Below the pieces are notes generated by a model. That model made no database searches. It had not been told where the DNA came from and was given only the letters and a program-made list of their open reading frames with translations. 15,786 nt of DNA from Simkania sp. GTDB taxonomy: Bacteria > Chlamydiota > Chlamydiia > Chlamydiales > Simkaniaceae. The translations under genes were made by a program, and so were the position numbers. Position 1 is the first letter of the stretch, and each line of letters opens with the position of its first letter. Of the stretch, positions 1 through 6,889 are shown piece by piece. Location: assembly GCA_028281425.1 (NCBI GenBank), contig JANQJX010000113.1, positions 1-15,786 on the forward strand, given 5' to 3'.

Positions 1-261
1 TCCCCTACAGCTTGAGGAAACAAAGAGCGAAAACGACTTTTAATCTCATAAAGATCATCGCCTTTGAATGTACGATACTTAAGAGTGATGAAAGTAGACG
101 TAAATTGTCATAATCTCAATCGAAGAAAGTGCAGGTTCTCTAGTAGACCACCAGCACTGAAGAGCCATATTCACAACCTGACGCTCTTCCCATTTAGTTT
201 TAAAGTTCTTCCAAAAATCATCAATGTGGCAAAATAGCTTGATCAAATACAACTCGTCCAT
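1..261 (-). pseudogene. IS982-like transposase, 5' part, frameshifted and cut by window edge
   Basis: The minus-strand frame starting at 261 has a shine-dalgarno-like AGAGG about 8 bases upstream. It encodes an N-terminus of the type IDDFWKNF, then an EIMTI.VYFHHS motif. This resembles the IS982-family pattern in which SEIMTI..FHQS is followed by a Y-R-x-F-K motif. The frame stops at 79-81, but YRTFKG and LFPQAVG continue immediately in another frame (77 downward to the window start). Four bases separate the Ser codon from the Tyr codon where three are expected, so a one-base insertion is the likely lesion. The DDE catalytic region would lie beyond the window, so neither its presence nor the element's far end can be judged. 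Family assignment is from remembered motifs and was not searched. Confidence 0.7.
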
Positions 262-830
262 TTTTGAACCTCTTTGTTTTTTTTTCTAAGGCTAAAAGCC
301 TACTCCCAAGGAGGTTCATTTTCAATTGCTTATCTTTAAAAAATTCCCTTGGTTCATCCGCAACTCGCGTCATATATAGAATAAAATCTCTGTTTAGTTC
401 AATTATGTTTTTAATGTCTAAATCTATATGGGCCAAAACAATGGAAGTTTTTTGTGTAAAAATCTATTTTTTTATTTTAGGTGATGTGATTAAGCTTTTT
501 AATTCACCTATATTCTAGCATGCCGTTCATCTTTTAGAATTGACATCCCTACTTTGATTCTCACTTTCGCCAAGGTAAATCCACCTTGGTTCAGCGCCCA
601 TCTTGTATATGCACTTATTCTAAAAGCCGATGATAAGAAATAGGACGCACTACGAGGTAATATTTATAGATGTTCTTAAATATTTCATTTGAAAAGACTT
701 TTTTAGTTAAGTTGTGTTAATGAATAAGGTTTATGCAGATTAAATCGTTTGCTTTAATTCAGCTTCTTTTCTAAAATCACATTCTGTTCATTTATACTCA
801 TTTTTATTTTATATTGGACTTTTGATTGCT
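262..830. other. Gene-free stretch with gene debris upstream of the coiled-coil gene
   Basis: No convincing intact gene is present. A minus-strand frame from about 436 (TTG start) to 221 has a protein-like composition. It overlaps the transposase start and has no good ribosome site, so it may be a remnant cut by the insertion. Around 500-660 a second short minus-strand frame of about 49 codons contains the peptide GGFTLAKVRIKVGM. It is less A+T-rich than its surroundings and has no start codon, which suggests a decayed gene fragment I cannot name. The last 170 bases are very A+T-rich and presumably hold the promoter of the gene starting at 831, but I see no clear -35/-10 pair. Confidence 0.4.
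570..589. repeat. Perfect 7-bp inverted repeat (hairpin)
   Basis: CCAAGGT and ACCTTGG flank a six-base loop. No T-run follows on either strand, so it does not look like an intrinsic terminator. It lies inside the gene debris between the transposase remnant and the coiled-coil gene. It may be a relic of a mobile-element end or of coding sequence. Confidence 0.4.
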
Positions 831-2390
831 ATGAAAACAAATGAAAGTAAAGAAAAGCCCCCTAAAAAAAATTCAAATAGTTCCGAAAATAAAACAGAAG
901 CATTTATTGGTTTTAAAGAATCTTTTGACAAGCTTTCTGGAACCGAGGAAAAAATTATCTATACCATTGAATTTATGCGTACTGCACTTTCTAAAAATGG
1001 GGGGCTGCACTTAAAAAATTTTTGGGATGCTAAGCATCTTTGTAGTCACCTTTTTAAAAAGAAAATGAGTGGAATCAAAAGAAAAATCCTTTGGTCTCAA
1101 TATATAGAAATCAATGAGGAAGCACGCCGTTTAAAAGAAATTTTGGATGAACAAGTAGAGTTTTCTATTGAACAAATTGGGCTTGCAATTGAAGGATTGG
1201 AGACGGACTTGATGCGTATTGATCGGCTAGAAGGACGTATACCTCTTGTAAAGTTTCCTAAAGGGATACATAAAATTGTTAAAACAGTTGAAATCTATTC
1301 TACATTTCAACAAAAAATTCATTTGTTTAAGACCTTGGCTATGCGTCTTGATACGTTGAAAAAAGAGACGATTTCAACAGAAATGCGCATTAGTGTGAAA
1401 AATAAAATTCTCCGACGTATTTCAAAATTGGGAGATCAAATTTTTCCCAGTATGAAAGAATTGGTCGAAAAAATCAGTGAAGAGTTCCTCAAGGATGTTG
1501 AATTTTTTGTTGAAAGAAGATTTAAAAATCATGATTCTTTTGCACATCACTATATTGTTCGAGAAGAAATTAAAACGCTTCAAGCGCTTTCTAAGATTTT
1601 AACTTTAAATAATCAATTGTTTACAAAAACTCGTAAAATTCTCAGTCATTGTTGGGAGGAAATCGATCAAAAAGAACAAGAAAGGAAAAAAAAGTTGGAT
1701 GAAAAATCTAAGCATTTTAAACAACATGAAGAGATTTTTAATAAAAAAATTGAAGCTTTTAAAACATTTTGTTCTTCTGAAAGCCATTTGTCTGAGGAGA
1801 AAATTTTAAAACAGGCTGCATTTTTAGAACGAGAGATAAAAACGCTTGATTTAAGTCGTGAAAGGAAAAAGTATTTAGCATTTCAAATTCATAAAATCCA
1901 AAATAGGGCGATAGATCAAATAAAAGAACATCATCATCAGAAAATAGAAGAAAAAAAACTCAAAGTCGATACATTAAAACATAAGTTAGGCGAATTAATA
2001 GAAAAGGAGCAAGAATTCAATTTAGAAGAACTTGTTCAGGAAGAATTTCTGTTGACTAAATCTTATGAAGATTTGGATCTTTCTAGTTCTCATCAACATA
2101 TCTTAGAGCGCAAATTTTCTGATTTGCGTAGTGTTATTTTAGATAAAAAAGAAAAAGAGGCTTCTCATGATGATGATTTTGAAGAGCTTTTAGAAGAACG
2201 CAAAGAGCTTTTAGATGACATTAAAAAGTATTTCGAAGAATGTCGAAAAGAAATGGGAAGCTCTAGGCTCGATTTTGAAAAAGCAATCGTTTATCGAGAA
2301 CTGAGTGATAGTGCTAAAATTCATATCGATAAGGAATTAAAAGCCATTGGTCACCTTGAAAGGAAAATAGCAGGACTTGAGAACGATTGA
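831..2390 (+). CDS. Coiled-coil protein of unknown function
   Basis: I do not recognise a family. The protein has 519 residues from the ATG at 831. A TTG nine bases upstream is also in frame, and neither has a strong ribosome site (a weak GGA lies at 816-818). The first 20 or so residues are rich in Lys, Asn, Ser and Glu and look disordered. The rest is almost entirely charged amphipathic helix with few Pro or Gly, with coiled-coil-like Lys/Glu/Leu segments at roughly residues 90-140, 275-310 and 345-470. I see no signal peptide or membrane segment, so it is cytosolic or exported by a leaderless route such as type III secretion. It stands alone, with debris upstream and a probable terminator downstream. 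Its length and uninterrupted frame support a real gene. A structural or effector protein is possible but not shown. Confidence 0.85.
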   Translation: MKTNESKEKPPKKNSNSSENKTEAFIGFKESFDKLSGTEEKIIYTIEFMRTALSKNGGLHLKNFWDAKHLCSHLFKKKMSGIKRKILWSQYIEINEEARRLKEILDEQVEFSIEQIGLAIEGLETDLMRIDRLEGRIPLVKFPKGIHKIVKTVEIYSTFQQKIHLFKTLAMRLDTLKKETISTEMRISVKNKILRRISKLGDQIFPSMKELVEKISEEFLKDVEFFVERRFKNHDSFAHHYIVREEIKTLQALSKILTLNNQLFTKTRKILSHCWEEIDQKEQERKKKLDEKSKHFKQHEEIFNKKIEAFKTFCSSESHLSEEKILKQAAFLEREIKTLDLSRERKKYLAFQIHKIQNRAIDQIKEHHHQKIEEKKLKVDTLKHKLGELIEKEQEFNLEELVQEEFLLTKSYEDLDLSSSHQHILERKFSDLRSVILDKKEKEASHDDDFEELLEERKELLDDIKKYFEECRKEMGSSRLDFEKAIVYRELSDSAKIHIDKELKAIGHLERKIAGLEND

Positions 2391-2399
2391 ACATGATTC

Positions 2400-2435
2400 G
2401 ATAGAAATTGGGTTTGTTTCTATCTTTCTTTTTTT
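2400..2435 (+). terminator. Probable intrinsic terminator of the coiled-coil gene
   Basis: GATAGAAA (2400-2407) pairs perfectly with TTTCTATC (2417-2424) across a nine-base loop. A T-rich tail (TTTCTTTTTTT) follows directly. The stem is short and A/T-rich, so strength is uncertain, but its position ten bases after the stop codon is right for a terminator. Confidence 0.6.
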
Positions 2436-2607
2436 GATGATTTTTCTATGTAACAATGAAATTTATGTTTTCTTTTTGATCTACTAAAAAGGTTTATTTT
2501 TTTGAAAAAAATAGGGGAATGGAAAGAAAAAATTTATAAAAAATAATAATTTTGATTAAAAAGAAAGTAAGGAATTTTAAATATCAAGAGGAGTTTTTTA
2601 GTCTATT

Positions 2608-3252
2608 TTGATTTCAATCAGTGCATTTGATCTAGATCATACTTTGGTGAATTGTAATTCGAGTGTTCTTTTTTACCAATATCTGATGAAAAAAGGAATG
2701 CTTCACCCTTTTTCCCTTTTTCGTACGCTAATTTATCAGATCCAATATTATTTTTTAAAGTTGGATTTGGCCAAGCTTCATCAAAAAGTTTTTAGAAGCT
2801 TCCTTGAAGGACAATCTTTAGGGTATATCCGAGGTGAAATAGAATGTTTTTTGCAAGATGATTTTTATCGGCATCTCTATTTCCCTGCTTTTGCTCATTT
2901 GAGAAGAGCACAACATGAAGGGCATCATACGGTTATTATTTCTAATTCTCCCTCTTTCTTAGTAGAGCCTATTGCCAAATATTTAGGGGTATGTCAATGG
3001 TATAGTTCTCAATATTTAACAGATGAAAAGGGAGCCCTTCGCAAAATTGGGACCATTCTACTTGGTGAAGGGAAAGCTTATTACTTAAGACGCTTAATTC
3101 AAAAATTTAAAACTAAAAGAGAAAAAGTCACAGCTTATTCAGATAGTTTCATCGACCTTCCTTTTCTTCATGCAGCTGGGAAAGCAATTGTTGTGAATCC
3201 AAATGGAAAAATGCGTCGTATTTGTCGAGAAAAAAAATGGGATATGATTTAA
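2608..3252 (+). CDS. HAD superfamily subfamily IB phosphatase (SerB-like)
   Basis: This is a hydrolase of the haloacid dehalogenase fold, subfamily IB (phosphoserine-phosphatase-like), acting on an unidentified phosphomonoester in the cytosol. Motif I is D8-L-D10-H-T12, with D8 the expected nucleophile. Motif II is the Ser in IISNS at 112-114. Motif III is K156 in GEGKAYY. Motif IV is D179-S-F-I-D183. All four motifs are present and in order over 214 residues, the usual size for this group. The frame has no ATG near its beginning; a TTG at 2608, with an AAGAGGAG-type ribosome site at 2585-2592 (spacing about 15), is the best start, and an ATT three bases upstream is the alternative. The gene is probably monocistronic. 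The residues fit HAD-IB proteins of unknown substrate better than true SerB. The substrate cannot be inferred. Confidence 0.85.
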   Translation: MISISAFDLDHTLVNCNSSVLFYQYLMKKGMLHPFSLFRTLIYQIQYYFLKLDLAKLHQKVFRSFLEGQSLGYIRGEIECFLQDDFYRHLYFPAFAHLRRAQHEGHHTVIISNSPSFLVEPIAKYLGVCQWYSSQYLTDEKGALRKIGTILLGEGKAYYLRRLIQKFKTKREKVTAYSDSFIDLPFLHAAGKAIVVNPNGKMRRICREKKWDMI

Positions 3253-3458
3253 AACCCGTGATTGCTATTTGATCTTTGATTGAGCCTGTATTTCTTTATG
3301 TTTTATGTGGGGGACTTATTGGGACTGCTCAAAAGGTAGATTTTTTGGGAGGAATAAGTTAAGCATTTGCTTTATACAAAACGAAGGATAGCCTTAGTGA
3401 GAGGATTTGAAAAAAATAGGAAAAAATAGAATTTTTTTGTTGAAAGAAAAGGAGAATC

Positions 3459-3488
3459 ATGCGAATAGGAAATAATCTCTTGTCTTAA
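3459..3488 (+). CDS. Possible 9-residue leader ORF before the HU/IHF-like gene
   Basis: An ATG at 3459 is preceded by a strong AAAGGAG ribosome site five bases or so upstream. It opens a 9-codon frame (MRIGNNLLS) ending in TAA at 3486-3488. The next strong site (AAGGAG at 3493-3498) serves the HU/IHF-like gene, whose ATG is 19 bases after the micro-ORF stop. Two excellent ribosome sites so close together suggest the micro-ORF could be translated and coupled to the gene. It may equally be chance in A/G-rich DNA. Confidence 0.3.
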   Translation: MRIGNNLLS

Positions 3489-3507
3489 ATTTAAGGAGTC
3501 GTTTGAT

Positions 3508-3834
3508 ATGGCAACGATTACAAAGAAGAAACTCATCAATGAAATTTCTCGTCGCAGAGGATTGCATCCAAATGAAGTACGCATAGTTGTTCAATCCTTT
3601 TTAGATTGTATGACAGAGTATCTTTCAGATGGTGATCGACTTGAATTCCGTGATTTTGGAGTATTTGAAATTGTCAAAAGAAAACAAAAAATTGGAAGAA
3701 ATCCAAAAAATGCTTCTGTTCCTATTGTGATTCCTGAAAGAAAAGCTGTAAAATTTACAGCAGGAAAAAAAATGAAGCATCTTATTGAAAAAGGTGTAGC
3801 AAAAGCAGAGGCTTCAGAGCCTGTTTTTAGGTAA
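3508..3834 (+). CDS. HU/IHF family nucleoid DNA-bending protein
   Basis: This is a small histone-like protein that dimerises and bends DNA in the nucleoid. The 108 residues match the family throughout. The N-terminal helices are ITKKKLINEIS and the segment leading to FLDCMTEYL. The saddle strand is DGDRLEFRDFGVFEI. The DNA-binding arm is GRNPKNASVPIVIPER, with its usual Arg-Asn-Pro. The end is the KAVKFTAGK helix start. The ATG has a consensus AAGGAG nine bases upstream. The C-terminus extends about ten residues past typical HU (VAKAEASEPVFR). It is 18 bases from the next gene and probably co-transcribed with it. In C. trachomatis the positional equivalent is CT267, annotated himD/IHF. HU and IHF cannot be separated with confidence here. 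Confidence 0.93.
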   Translation: MATITKKKLINEISRRRGLHPNEVRIVVQSFLDCMTEYLSDGDRLEFRDFGVFEIVKRKQKIGRNPKNASVPIVIPERKAVKFTAGKKMKHLIEKGVAKAEASEPVFR

Positions 3835-3852
3835 TGGATTTATGGATAATTT

Positions 3853-5358
3853 ATGAATGATCTCACCTCTTTTTATCGAGATCATTCTCATCTTTTCGAT
3901 AAGAATGATCAGTGGTCTCAACTGATTAAGGGACATCTTTTTAAAAAAGAGGTCAGTAAGACCCTCATTTTTTCTCTTCTTAAAGGAATGCAAAACTCAT
4001 CGGTTCAAAGTCCTCAAGATTATCTTGTCTATTTAAAAAAGCTTATAGCAATTGCTTTTGTAACCAAGCTTAAGAGCCATCCTTCCCAGTTTGAAATTTT
4101 AAAAAAGGCTTTCATTGACTTGCAAACCAAGGGGTTTTGGAATGAATTTCAACTTCCAAAAGCTTTGTATGCATTAGGAGCTCATCTCATCGATCTTCCT
4201 TTTTTTGATTTAATTCCCAAACAGCTTTCTAAAGGGGGAATTTTAATAGAAATGGGGCATCATCTTGCTGATGCAGCAGTTCCTGATTTGATCTTGAATG
4301 GAGAGCTTGCGTTAATTTGGCTATATCTGGGATGGAAGCAAAAAAAAGAAACCCTTCTCGTTGCTGCTCTTAAATGGGTTTATGTTGTTTTAAGACTTTT
4401 TGATCATAAAAATCGTCCTTTTCATGGCATATGGATGAAAGAATCTGATTATCATCCTCTTTCTTTTTTAACGCTTTATTCTCTGATTTTTCAGGTGGCT
4501 TCTCAATATTTAGTCAGTTCAAAAATCACCTATTTGAAAGAGACTCTTTTTGAAGCTTTAAGAAATGTGGATCAAAAGACTTTTAATACATCTTTGGCAT
4601 TTTTGATTTTGATGGGATCTCAATTTGAAAAATGCATGAAAGAGAATCCTCCTTTAGAAATCGATGAAAATTTTGTCATTGAAGAAGTCGATGAAAGCCT
4701 TGGGTTTTTGCTTTCACGTCAAGATAAGATGAGTTTTGTTTGTAGTTTTAGTGGGGTCAATACCGGTCTTGGTGCTTTACATAAGGATCAAGTGCAAATT
4801 GTTTCTTTTGGCCCTCATTTTACCCCTCTTGCTGATTCAGATCGCTATGGAATCTATCGGACTTCTTTAGGCTCTCCTTCTCCTTTTCATGATTTAAAAC
4901 TAGAAAGAAGACGAAGAAAATCTTTTGTAGAAGGATGGGCACGTCTTATTTCTCCTTTGACTTCTAAAATTCATCGTCAAAATATGACAATGATTCAACC
5001 GGGTAAGCAGTGGCTTTTTTTTAGTGCAATTGGAGAAGGAAATCGTGCTACTTTAGAGACAAAGCTTCTTAAATATAATGAAGCTGATCCCATTTATTTT
5101 GCTTTTTTTGTTTCTGCAGAAAAAGCAATCGTCGAAGGAACGCCCCCTTTTTTACCCGCGACTCTTCATCGTTATTTTGGGAATTCTCTTCCTGTTATTT
5201 TTGAAAAAAAGGGTGAACGACTAAAAGTTTGTCCAAAAGCTGTGGCTAACATGCATATCATTCCTCTTGCGGGAAAACATTATTTTTGGGGAGCTAATTT
5301 TCTTCTTGCATTTTCATTTGAAGAGAAAAACAGAAAGCAGGTTTTTGAAATTTCTTAA
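3853..5358 (+). CDS. Conserved chlamydial protein of unknown function (CT266-like by position)
   Basis: No function is known to me. The 501-residue length and its place directly after the HU/IHF-like gene and upstream of accA/msbA match C. trachomatis CT266. This is an inference from gene order, not an alignment. Residues 1 to about 270 look alpha-helical, with repeated Leu-rich amphipathic helices such as ALYALGAHLIDL. Residues from about 275 to 501 look mainly beta, with SGVNTGLGALHKDQVQIVSFG and many short hydrophobic strands. Helical N-half plus beta C-half is reminiscent of polysaccharide lyases of the heparinase II/III type, but I cannot identify catalytic residues and do not claim the activity. 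There is no signal peptide or membrane span. The ATG at 3853 has only a weak GGA upstream, consistent with translational coupling to the preceding gene. Confidence 0.88.
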   Translation: MNDLTSFYRDHSHLFDKNDQWSQLIKGHLFKKEVSKTLIFSLLKGMQNSSVQSPQDYLVYLKKLIAIAFVTKLKSHPSQFEILKKAFIDLQTKGFWNEFQLPKALYALGAHLIDLPFFDLIPKQLSKGGILIEMGHHLADAAVPDLILNGELALIWLYLGWKQKKETLLVAALKWVYVVLRLFDHKNRPFHGIWMKESDYHPLSFLTLYSLIFQVASQYLVSSKITYLKETLFEALRNVDQKTFNTSLAFLILMGSQFEKCMKENPPLEIDENFVIEEVDESLGFLLSRQDKMSFVCSFSGVNTGLGALHKDQVQIVSFGPHFTPLADSDRYGIYRTSLGSPSPFHDLKLERRRRKSFVEGWARLISPLTSKIHRQNMTMIQPGKQWLFFSAIGEGNRATLETKLLKYNEADPIYFAFFVSAEKAIVEGTPPFLPATLHRYFGNSLPVIFEKKGERLKVCPKAVANMHIIPLAGKHYFWGANFLLAFSFEEKNRKQVFEIS

Positions 5359-5397
5359 GGAATACGCATCCCCATTTATCATAGTTTTTTTAAAGTC

Positions 5398-5593
5398 CGC
5401 TTAAAAGCTAGCCCCTATTTTGCGTGCCTTTTCTTTTGAAAAGGCGTGTGCGAGTGTTTTCAAAACTTAAGAAATTCTTGAAGGGATAAGTTTGCAACCT
5501 TGCCGAGAGGGTTTATTGGATGTCCCAGAGAAACAGAGCATACAAATTTTTTTAGGGGCAGAACATTGCAGAATAGGGGTTAGTCATTAAGAG
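5398..5593. repeat. Inverted-repeat-bounded element (MITE-like)
   Basis: The 26 bases at 5398-5423 and the reverse complement of 5568-5593 agree at 20 positions. The inner 16 bases (5408-5423, CTAGCCCCTATTTTGC) agree at 14. The enclosed 144 bases hold no intact gene but contain an inverted copy of a repeat also found near 11452 and 15328. Terminal inverted repeats around a short non-coding core suggest a non-autonomous element. No target-site duplication was identified, so the mechanism is unproven. Confidence 0.45.
5439..5501 (-). repeat. Dispersed repeat core, copy 1 (inverted)
   Basis: Read on the minus strand, it begins AAGGTTGCAAACTTAT and runs through AGAATTTCTTAAG to AACACTCGCACACGCC. 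It is closely similar to 11452-11510 and 15328-15391 on the plus strand. In all three copies one frame reads RLQTY.F.NFLS or close to it, which could be chance or a relic of a common coding ancestor. Just beyond it (minus-strand reading of 5533-5557) a further stretch, ending in ATGCTCTGTTT, is shared with 11423-11447. Confidence 0.7.
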
Positions 5594-5740
5594 TTATATT
5601 CCGATCAACGAAGTCGGTATACCAAGTTTCTAATGATTAAATTCACAAATATGGGTTAAATTTCTGTCGCTTGCAAAACAATTCAAATTTGAGGATAATG
5701 TAGGGTAAATAAGAGAAAGAATCAACTCAATTTTTGAACT

Positions 5741-5771
5741 AAAACACTCAAAATTGCTTTTTGAGTGTTTT
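5741..5771. terminator. Strong hairpin, terminator-like, before the L,D-transpeptidase gene
   Basis: AAAACACTCAAAA (5741-5753) and TTTTGAGTGTTTT (5759-5771) form a perfect 13-bp stem with a five-base loop. The arm ends supply A-runs and T-runs on both strands, so it could terminate transcription in either direction. Functionally it would separate the upstream HU/IHF-CT266 transcript from the downstream genes. The stem has few G-C pairs, so its efficiency is uncertain. Confidence 0.5.
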
Positions 5772-5879
5772 CTATCAAATTTGATCTGTATTTTGTTAAA
5801 ATAATAGGGTATGTCATAAAAATTTTGTTATTTTAGTTTTGATGGGATGAAAGAATGATTTGCATTTCAGGAGGTTTTT

Positions 5880-6881
5880 TTGTCAGCTCCTAAAAAAATT
5901 TTAGTTGCTTCGCTATGTTTATTTGGCGTTATAGGGAGCATTGCTGCAATTAAAAAAGTGGTTTCTATCCAACAACCTAAGCAAGTTCCTTTAGAAGAAG
6001 AAAAAGCGGTTTCTTCTGTTGATAAGGAAGAACTTCTCATGGAAGAAAAAAAACATGATGAGCGGATCCAAGAATTGTTTAACCCTGTGCAAGATCGTTT
6101 AAGCAAAGAACAAGTCGACAATGTTTGGCGCCTTTTTACAACAGGACCCCAGAAACTGCCAATTGTTGAAACGATTCGATATAAAAGACGGGTTCCTTGG
6201 CTTAAGGGGGCTTCTGCATGGATTGCTAATTATGCTTCTCATTACCGTACCTCTCGTCATTTTATTGCAAGGAGTTTAAACCAAAAAGCAGATTATCACA
6301 CGCAAAAGATTTCTGAGGGAGATCAGTTCAACGTTTTGAGATTAGATAGAAAGATTGAATTTTACCTAGTTGTGGATTTGTCCCGTTGCAAGATGTGGTT
6401 TTACTCTTATGATCGAGATGAAAATGAGCGTTTTTTACTTAAAATTTATTCAGTAGGATTAGGCCGTTTTAATAAAAATGTCATTTCATCTGGGATTTTA
6501 ACTCCCAAAGGATCTTTTCTTATTGGGGAAAAGGTGGCTTCTTATAAGCCTAAAATGAGGGGATATTTTCAGGGTGAAGACATCGAAATGGTGCAGGTAT
6601 TTGGAACCAGATGGATTCCTTTTGGTGAAAAGATCAATGAAAAGGGGGAAGATCCAAGAGGGTATGGATTTCATGGAGCTCCTTGGGTTTACGATCAAGA
6701 AACCAAAGATTATAAAGAAGATCAAGCAGCAATTGGAAATTATAGCAGTGATGGATGTATTCGTCTTAGCCAGAAAGATATTGAGGAACTCTATGCGATT
6801 ATTATCTCTCGTAAAACCATTGTTGAAATTGTATCTGATTATAAAGAAGCCCATCTTCCAGGAATTGAGGCTAAGAAGTAG
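5880..6881 (+). CDS. L,D-transpeptidase (YkuD domain), membrane-anchored
   Basis: It is predicted to form or remodel peptidoglycan cross-links in the periplasm by an L,D-transpeptidase reaction with a cysteine nucleophile. Residues 5-25 form a hydrophobic signal or anchor after KK. A charged linker follows to about residue 60. Residues 150-165 (KISEGDQFNVLRL) look like the tail of a LysM-type or pre-domain segment. The YkuD domain spans about 160-325. Its diagnostic elements are the HG of GFHGAPW (His265) and SSDGCIRL (Cys293), both intact, so it should be active. The start is a TTG at 5880, chosen because a full AGGAGG lies five bases upstream. The accA start is eight bases after its stop, so the two are co-transcribed. 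It sits between the CT266-like gene and accA, which are adjacent in C. trachomatis as I recall. Confidence 0.9.
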   Translation: MSAPKKILVASLCLFGVIGSIAAIKKVVSIQQPKQVPLEEEKAVSSVDKEELLMEEKKHDERIQELFNPVQDRLSKEQVDNVWRLFTTGPQKLPIVETIRYKRRVPWLKGASAWIANYASHYRTSRHFIARSLNQKADYHTQKISEGDQFNVLRLDRKIEFYLVVDLSRCKMWFYSYDRDENERFLLKIYSVGLGRFNKNVISSGILTPKGSFLIGEKVASYKPKMRGYFQGEDIEMVQVFGTRWIPFGEKINEKGEDPRGYGFHGAPWVYDQETKDYKEDQAAIGNYSSDGCIRLSQKDIEELYAIIISRKTIVEIVSDYKEAHLPGIEAKK

Positions 6882-6889
6882 AGGGAAAA

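Larger units (their letters stand above)
5359..5879. other. Repeat-bearing gap between the CT266-like and L,D-transpeptidase genes
   Basis: The gap has no gene. Positions 5398-5593 form an inverted-repeat-bounded element. An inverted copy of the dispersed repeat sits inside it. A strong hairpin lies at 5741-5771. The A+T-rich stretch after the hairpin (5775-5865) is the likely promoter region for the L,D-transpeptidase-accA-msbA run, though I see no pair of boxes I would stand behind. In Chlamydia I recall no comparable insertion between CT266 and CT265. Confidence 0.55.

Noticed and set aside
3407..3432. TTGAAA and TAGAAT as a promoter for the HU/IHF-like gene
   Set aside because: The spacer is only 14 bases, too short for a primary-sigma promoter, and the region is a run of A and G.
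5590..5640. Small hairpin CCGA/TCGG and possible tRNA-like fold
   Set aside because: There is no acceptor stem or T-loop signature. The four-base stem is within chance expectation.
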